A stretch of 64,000 nt of DNA from Bacillota bacterium (GTDB lineage: Bacteria; Bacillota; Clostridia; Lachnospirales; Lachnospiraceae): positions 248,001-312,000 of the forward strand of contig JAEWAK010000007.1 of the NCBI GenBank assembly GCA_023391695.1, written 5' to 3'. Shown here in pieces: positions 59,464 through 64,000 of this stretch; the stretch's first letter is position 1; each line of letters begins with the position of its first letter. Position numbers and translations under genes: made by a program. The notes beneath the pieces are model-generated. The model made no database searches. It saw only the letters and a program-made list of their open reading frames with translations, and had not been told where the DNA came from.

Positions 59464-60696
59464 ATGAACTTCTCAAAAAAGGCGGCAGCAGCTATGACAG
59501 ACATACATAAAGTAAAAAAGATAATCCTTTTTAAAGGCCAGATCGAAACCCTGGGGTATTTCTCGGAAGAACTTGCCAAGGCATTTGTCGGGATGGGTTA
59601 TGAGGTCTATATGTTTGATTTTGATAAGGATCGCCGGGGAATCAATGACCTGATCTGGTTCTGTGAGAAAGAGAATACGGTAATGATTACCTTTAATTTT
59701 ATAGGTATTAACGGTGAGGAGATTTTTGAGACTGGAAATGGGGAAACCTTTTGGGACCAGCGGGAAATTTTATGCGTTAATATCATAGTGGATCATCCCT
59801 TTTATTATCATGAATTATTAAAAAAGCCGCCGAAAAGGTATATCCTGTTTTGCGTGGATCAGAATCATGTCAGGTATATGGAGCGGTTTTTCCCTGATAT
59901 AAGATATGTCTCCTTTTTACCCCTTGGAGGTACCCGGATCAGCGAGGTTTTTATTCCTTACGAGGAGAGGAAATATGATATCGTATTTACCGGTAATTAT
60001 ACACCGCCTCATACCTTTGATAAATACATAAACCGGATTGATGAAGATTACGCCGCATTTTACCGCAGTATTATAGATGATTTGATCCACAACCCGGACA
60101 AGACCATAGAAGAAGCCATTGAAAGGCGGACCAGGACTGAGATAGAAGGGCTTACGGAAGAAGATCTGAAAAATGCTTTTGCCTCCATGATCTTTATTGA
60201 TCTCTATGTCAGATTTTATTTCAGGGCTTTGGCTGTTCAGACTTTAGTTGATAATGGATTCCGGGTGGACGTGTTCGGTAAGGGCTGGGACCTGTTAGAG
60301 TGCAGGAATAAGAAGAATCTCATTTGCCATGGGTCTGTTTACTCCCAGGAATGCATCTGCAATATGAGGAATTCCCGTATTTCCCTCAATGTTATGCCCT
60401 GGTTTAAAGCCGGCGCCCATGACCGGATTTTTAATACCATGCTCAGCAAGTCGGTTTGCTTTAGTGATGGCAGTACCTTTATACGGGAGCAACTAACAAA
60501 TGATAAAGATATGGCATTGTATTCACTGGCCGATATGGATCAGCTTCCGGTAATTGCAGGTGATATTTTAAGCAATCCCGATAAGGCTAAGTGTATTGCG
60601 GAAAATGGATATCAAAAGGCCTTGGTAAATCATAGCTGGCAGAACCGTGCCGTTACCCTTTCGGAATACATCAACCGGGAATGTTTCTGGGAATAG
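59464..60696 (+). CDS. CgeB-like glycosyltransferase
   Basis: A 410-residue GT-B-like protein. N-terminal Rossmann-like half (KIILFKGQIETLGYFSEELA, GYEVYMFDFDK); C-terminal CgeB-type half with VDVFGKGWDLLE, ISLNVMPWFKAGAHDRIFN (conserved loop) and CFSDGS. CgeB relatives decorate spore coats or surface polymers. The ATG at 59494 behind AAAAAGGCGG is an equally good start. It stands alone between a GntR gene and an IS66 remnant. Confidence 0.8.
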   Translation: MNFSKKAAAAMTDIHKVKKIILFKGQIETLGYFSEELAKAFVGMGYEVYMFDFDKDRRGINDLIWFCEKENTVMITFNFIGINGEEIFETGNGETFWDQREILCVNIIVDHPFYYHELLKKPPKRYILFCVDQNHVRYMERFFPDIRYVSFLPLGGTRISEVFIPYEERKYDIVFTGNYTPPHTFDKYINRIDEDYAAFYRSIIDDLIHNPDKTIEEAIERRTRTEIEGLTEEDLKNAFASMIFIDLYVRFYFRALAVQTLVDNGFRVDVFGKGWDLLECRNKKNLICHGSVYSQECICNMRNSRISLNVMPWFKAGAHDRIFNTMLSKSVCFSDGSTFIREQLTNDKDMALYSLADMDQLPVIAGDILSNPDKAKCIAENGYQKALVNHSWQNRAVTLSEYINRECFWE

Positions 60697-60804
60697 GAAG
60701 TATATCGGGTCACTGTGGTTTTTCTGGTACTTCGCTCCGTGTTAGTTTTTGAGATAATGATCCATAGCTTAAAAAACTACAAGTTTTTCGGAGGTACCCA
60801 ATCT

Positions 60805-60894
60805 ATGTATAATATCAATCGTGATATGCGGTTCGGCCAGTGGACTTCCATTATCCTTTGGAGCATCCAGTGTGAGAAGGCCTCAGATGGATGA
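60805..60894 (+). pseudogene. IS66 TnpA remnant
   Basis: Behind CGGAGGTACC, 29 codons read MYNINRDMRFGQWTSIILWS.. then diverge and stop. The start matches IS66-type TnpA accessory proteins (..RFGQWTSIIxECQxSGxxV..). The transposase genes are absent. Confidence 0.55.
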
Positions 60895-60942
60895 CCAATT
60901 TGACCGGACAAGCGGCTCAAAATCAGTAAGGTTACCATTAAT

Positions 60943-62730
60943 TTATTGCAAATTTTTTAAATAAGGATAGCCATTGTTAAATTTACTTGAAGGAGAAGAC
61001 CATAGACTATAAACACTAGTTTTGCGTTCATTAACCCATTTATTTAACTTTTTGGTTAGCGTAGTAGATTTCATCTGACTTTTTATTAATTCCGTACCAT
61101 ATGTATTTGGCTTATTATCATCTTTATATAATGGTTTTACAACTTTAGCACTTCCTTTTAAGTAATAACAGTTTGAAGGGAGATTGTTTGCTCCTAACGT
61201 TTTCCTGCCTATAATTCCGCCTACACAAAAATAACCAGTCACTGTTCCAGCATTATATGAATTATATGACCTATAATAGCTTTCTCCAACGATTCCGCCA
61301 ACGTAAGCGGATTTATCCCCGGCAATATTACCAATATTTGAGCAATTTATTATTTTCGGTTCAATATCAGGAACTTCATCACCCATAACAGCATATACAC
61401 CAAGAATACCGGCTATTCCACCAATATCATTAGAGCTTTTAGCTTCTATACTTCCCTTATTAGAACAATTATATATGGTTCCAAATAAGGTTTTTCCTAC
61501 GATTCCACCAACGAATTCACTGTAATTTACTTTTATTTTACCTTTATTATAGCAATTATATAATTTATTTTCAAAAATTCCTGCTATGCCGCCAATATTC
61601 TTACATTTTGTTTTTGTATTAATTGATGCAGTATTGTAACAATTTGAAATACTTGAATTTTTATAATACCAATCCTGTCCACCAAGAACTCCACCAATAT
61701 ATTTGTTATTATTTCCAGTTGATATTGCGCCTTTATTATAAGATTGCTTAATATATCCATCGTACATTTCACCTACTATACCACCAATATATATATTGTT
61801 ATTACCGGTCTTAATATTGCCCTTGTTATAGGAATTAATAACAGATCCACCGGAAAGAAAACCACATACACCGCCAATAGCTTCAGTCAATTTATCAGAT
61901 GTAATGTTTCCAGCGTTATAGCTTTCTACTATACTTCCAGAGTTATATCCTACAATACCTCCAATCATACCTGCTGGAGCTTCATCAATATAATCCTCGT
62001 TTTTGGCAGTAATATTTCCAATATTACTGCATTTTATAATTTTTCCTCTATTACTTGCAGTTATACCACCAATACAGTTTTGTAAACTATCAGAAAAAAC
62101 TTTACCTGTGTTTTGAGAATTAGAAATTGTTCCATAATTATCAGAAGCTATTCCTCCGATATTATATTCACCATAAACTGTACCAGAATTATAACAATTA
62201 TCTACAGTTCCCGTACTACTTATATTATAAACAATACTGGAATTTCCCAGAAAATAGCTTTTTTCAATTCTTACATTCTTAATACTACCACTTAAATATC
62301 CAAACAATCCACATACATCATTATAATTTTTGCAATACAAACCAAAAATTGTGTATCCATTTCCATCAAAATAACCATCAAAACTAGGAATAGGAGTCCA
62401 AATATTAGCGGGGGCGGAATTTATCCATTTCTCCCAACCATCAATTTTATTCAAATAAATATCTCCAACTAATTTATAATAATACTTTGATGATTTATAA
62501 GTTTCATTACTCTTTTGAGCTAATAAAGCTAATTGCGCTCCATTTGCTATCTGATAGGGATTATTTTCTGTTCCAGTACCACCTGCAAATTCAGTAGCAA
62601 TACGTCCGTCCCATATTTCGGCTTCAGCGTACACCTTTTTAGAATTACCAATAAAATAGTAATTTGTAAGAAGTATTACCCCAAGAAACATTAGTGCAAT
62701 AAATTTCAGTAAATTTCTCTTTAAAATCAT
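60943..62730 (-). CDS. GLUG-repeat surface protein
   Basis: A 595-residue secreted protein: N-terminal membrane segment (about 9-27) ending near VYAEAE, then EIWDGRIATEFAGGTGTENN and a long solenoid of 12-15 units of the type IGGIVGYNSGSIVESYNAGNI (GLUG repeats) from about 140 to 520. This should form a right-handed beta-helix. Codon use is AT-rich, unlike the glycosyltransferase next door. No LPXTG or SLH anchor. Adhesin or peptidase-associated surface role possible. Confidence 0.85.
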   Translation of the reverse strand: MILKRNLLKFIALMFLGVILLTNYYFIGNSKKVYAEAEIWDGRIATEFAGGTGTENNPYQIANGAQLALLAQKSNETYKSSKYYYKLVGDIYLNKIDGWEKWINSAPANIWTPIPSFDGYFDGNGYTIFGLYCKNYNDVCGLFGYLSGSIKNVRIEKSYFLGNSSIVYNISSTGTVDNCYNSGTVYGEYNIGGIASDNYGTISNSQNTGKVFSDSLQNCIGGITASNRGKIIKCSNIGNITAKNEDYIDEAPAGMIGGIVGYNSGSIVESYNAGNITSDKLTEAIGGVCGFLSGGSVINSYNKGNIKTGNNNIYIGGIVGEMYDGYIKQSYNKGAISTGNNNKYIGGVLGGQDWYYKNSSISNCYNTASINTKTKCKNIGGIAGIFENKLYNCYNKGKIKVNYSEFVGGIVGKTLFGTIYNCSNKGSIEAKSSNDIGGIAGILGVYAVMGDEVPDIEPKIINCSNIGNIAGDKSAYVGGIVGESYYRSYNSYNAGTVTGYFCVGGIIGRKTLGANNLPSNCYYLKGSAKVVKPLYKDDNKPNTYGTELIKSQMKSTTLTKKLNKWVNERKTSVYSLWSSPSSKFNNGYPYLKNLQ

Positions 62731-62790
62731 TTTATAATCTCCCTCTTTTTATTTTTCCTTATTTCAATGTGTAAGACATCTTAGGGAAAA

Positions 62791-62945
62791 TTATTTCTTA
62801 TCATCTGAATTAGCATTTAAATATTCCTTTAGAATTAATTTTACATATTGGGAAATGGATCAGTCATCTTTTTCAGCAAGTCTTTTATTTTATTAATTAT
62901 ATCATCATCAAGTGTTATACTATTATTTGTCTTTAATGGTTTCAT
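62791..62945 (-). pseudogene. Ribbon-helix-helix protein pseudogene
   Basis: ATG at 62945 opens MKPLKTNNSITLDDDIINKIKDL; after a one-base loss the family pattern goes on in another frame as AEKDD*SISQYVKLILKEYL, the asterisk being TGA where Arg is expected. Together this is a typical MetJ/Arc-type antitoxin or repressor. At least two inactivating changes. Confidence 0.6.
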
Positions 62946-63261
62946 ATTATTATACTTGTGGTTTATTCATAAGAAGAAAATCATAATTATGTAAAGTTGC
63001 GTTGTACTGATGCTGATTTCTTAGATATTTTCAATGCTACTTTACATAACCGATAACATTACATAAATAAGTCATACCGTTTGGAACTCAAAGGAAAACA
63101 CATGAGGAATCCAACTTAATAATTTAGCAGCGTTTCACACCGTTTGGAGTGAAATATGCACTGTAGGGTGATTCCCATATTTAATACATGTAGGACGGAA
63201 AGAAAGCCGGTCAATCAGAGCCATTAATTTTAATTATTATAAATTATATAATCGAAAAATG
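62946..63261. other. Intergenic region with inverted repeat
   Basis: TTATGTAAAGT (about 62989) returns inverted as ACTTTACATAA (about 63041), and ACCGTTTGGA occurs twice (about 63077 and 63139). Possibly leftovers of an insertion element. No gene. Confidence 0.35.
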
Positions 63262-63537
63262 TCAAGTTATATTACCAATTTGAGTTTCCCCATTTTTAGT
63301 TAACCCCGCCACCGGAAACCGCCAAATTAAAGTGTTCAAACAGATTAAGCTTTTGTGATCTGACTTTTCGTGGAATATAACACTGATACCGTAACGGCTC
63401 GTGGACAACACCCGTTCCATTGCATAACCGAGCGCATAAAAAATAAATTTGGGGATTTCATATATTCGCTTGGAATATTCTTTCAGTTCAAACTGCTGTT
63501 TTTTGAACTTAAAATATTCCTCTAACCGCCAACGCAT
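63262..63537 (-). pseudogene. IS4-like transposase remnant with internal deletion
   Basis: Starts MRWRLEEYFKFKKQQFEL, the C-terminal catalytic-Glu region of DDE transposases, then jumps to EYSKRIYEIPKFIFYALGYAMERVL, normally the last part of the protein. The intervening stretch and the N-terminal part are missing, and the tail runs into unrelated sequence. Confidence 0.65.
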
Positions 63538-63715
63538 CAGATATCCCTTTGTATATCAAAAACAATTATATAATATTCAGGGCTTCGACTTAGTATTATA
63601 TAAAGAAATTGTATTTAATGTATAATCTGTAAAATATATTCAGGAACAAATACCATTTGATATATAGGTATATGCTGTGTTACAATATAATAAAAACGGA
63701 CAGGGGGGCGATAAA

Positions 63716-63913
63716 ATGGATAATGAATTAAAGGAAATATTGAATAAGATTCTTGACAGGGTTGATAAGATTGATAAACGTTTAGAAGTCGTTGAATATA
63801 AGGTCGATAGGAATTTAGAAAAAATTGATGATATAGGACTTGATTTGAAGATTGTGGAAAGAAATATAAGAAAAGATATTCGGAAATTGTCTGATGTGTA
63901 CTGTGTGTTGTAA
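63716..63913 (+). CDS. Small coiled-coil protein
   Basis: 65 residues from the ATG at 63716, behind AGGGGGGCGATAAA. The ORF is mostly heptad-like: ILNKILDRVDKIDKRLEVVE, KVDRNLEKIDDIGLD. No known domain. Such short coiled coils are common near mobile or regulatory genes in Clostridia; function unknown. Confidence 0.55.
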   Translation: MDNELKEILNKILDRVDKIDKRLEVVEYKVDRNLEKIDDIGLDLKIVERNIRKDIRKLSDVYCVL

Positions 63914-64000
63914 CAGAATGTTTTTATGAGATGGGAAAAATAATTTGCTATAGATATGGTATGATTTCGGATCGAACGAAGAAAATAAATGAACTTTATG

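Overview
The window looks like chromosome of a Lachnospiraceae-type member of the Clostridia. The pointers are strong GGAGG ribosome-binding sites, Gram-positive lipoprotein signals on the binding proteins, LytS/YesN-type sugar regulation, a GH92 enzyme with Ig-like tails, and no outer-membrane or Gram-negative genes. Most genes lie on the minus strand. I see no rRNA or tRNA genes, no CRISPR array and no intact mobile element. Several transposase remnants and two families of short dispersed palindromic repeats are present. The species assignment is an inference.

1-21.2 kb is mainly a metal/siderophore region. Two paralogous modules each contain a pair of fused permease-ATPase ABC genes (<1-2096 and 12726-16249) and an upstream TetR regulator (2622-3239 and 16487-17122). 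Between them lie an iron-siderophore uptake operon (8651-12635: lipoprotein, two FecCD permeases, ATPase) and a methyltransferase-glyoxalase-like pair (6374-7949). A 16-bp palindrome of the form GTTAGC-N4-GCTAAC sits in front of both ABC operons, the methyltransferase, the siderophore operon and an enolase gene. This suggests one metal-responsive regulon whose regulator lies outside the window. An AT-rich island (about 3.4-6.3 kb), bordered by long hairpins, carries an EamA-type transporter, a RaSEA-like radical SAM protein and a B3/B4 tRNA-editing-like protein.

17-25 kb carries housekeeping and hypothetical genes: an XRE regulator, a DUF4362-like protein, a broken membrane gene, a membrane-tethered methyltransferase, enolase, a sialate O-acetylesterase and a CcdA-TlpA fusion. 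25-35 kb holds an unusual operon: a 752-residue solute-binding lipoprotein, two MalF/MalG-type permeases, a long coiled-coil HlyD-type adaptor and a MacB-like permease. It has no ATPase and is preceded by an OmpR-type two-component system.

35-54 kb holds a TetR-glycosyltransferase pair, a 2184-residue secreted GH92 alpha-mannosidase and a ribose/galactose-type ABC importer (rbsB-C-A order reversed on the minus strand). Upstream of the importer are a catalytically dead RbsA-like double ATPase, a LytS-type kinase without an extracellular sensor domain, and a YesN-type regulator. The dead ATPase together with the sensor-less kinase is the most promising undescribed signalling arrangement here.

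54-64 kb holds a type I toxin-antitoxin locus missed by ordinary ORF calling (41-residue holin-like toxin with antisense RNA), an L,D-transpeptidase, regulators (XRE, AraC, GntR), a CgeB-like glycosyltransferase, a GLUG-repeat surface protein, and decayed genes (IS66 TnpA piece, IS4-like transposase piece, ribbon-helix-helix pseudogene).
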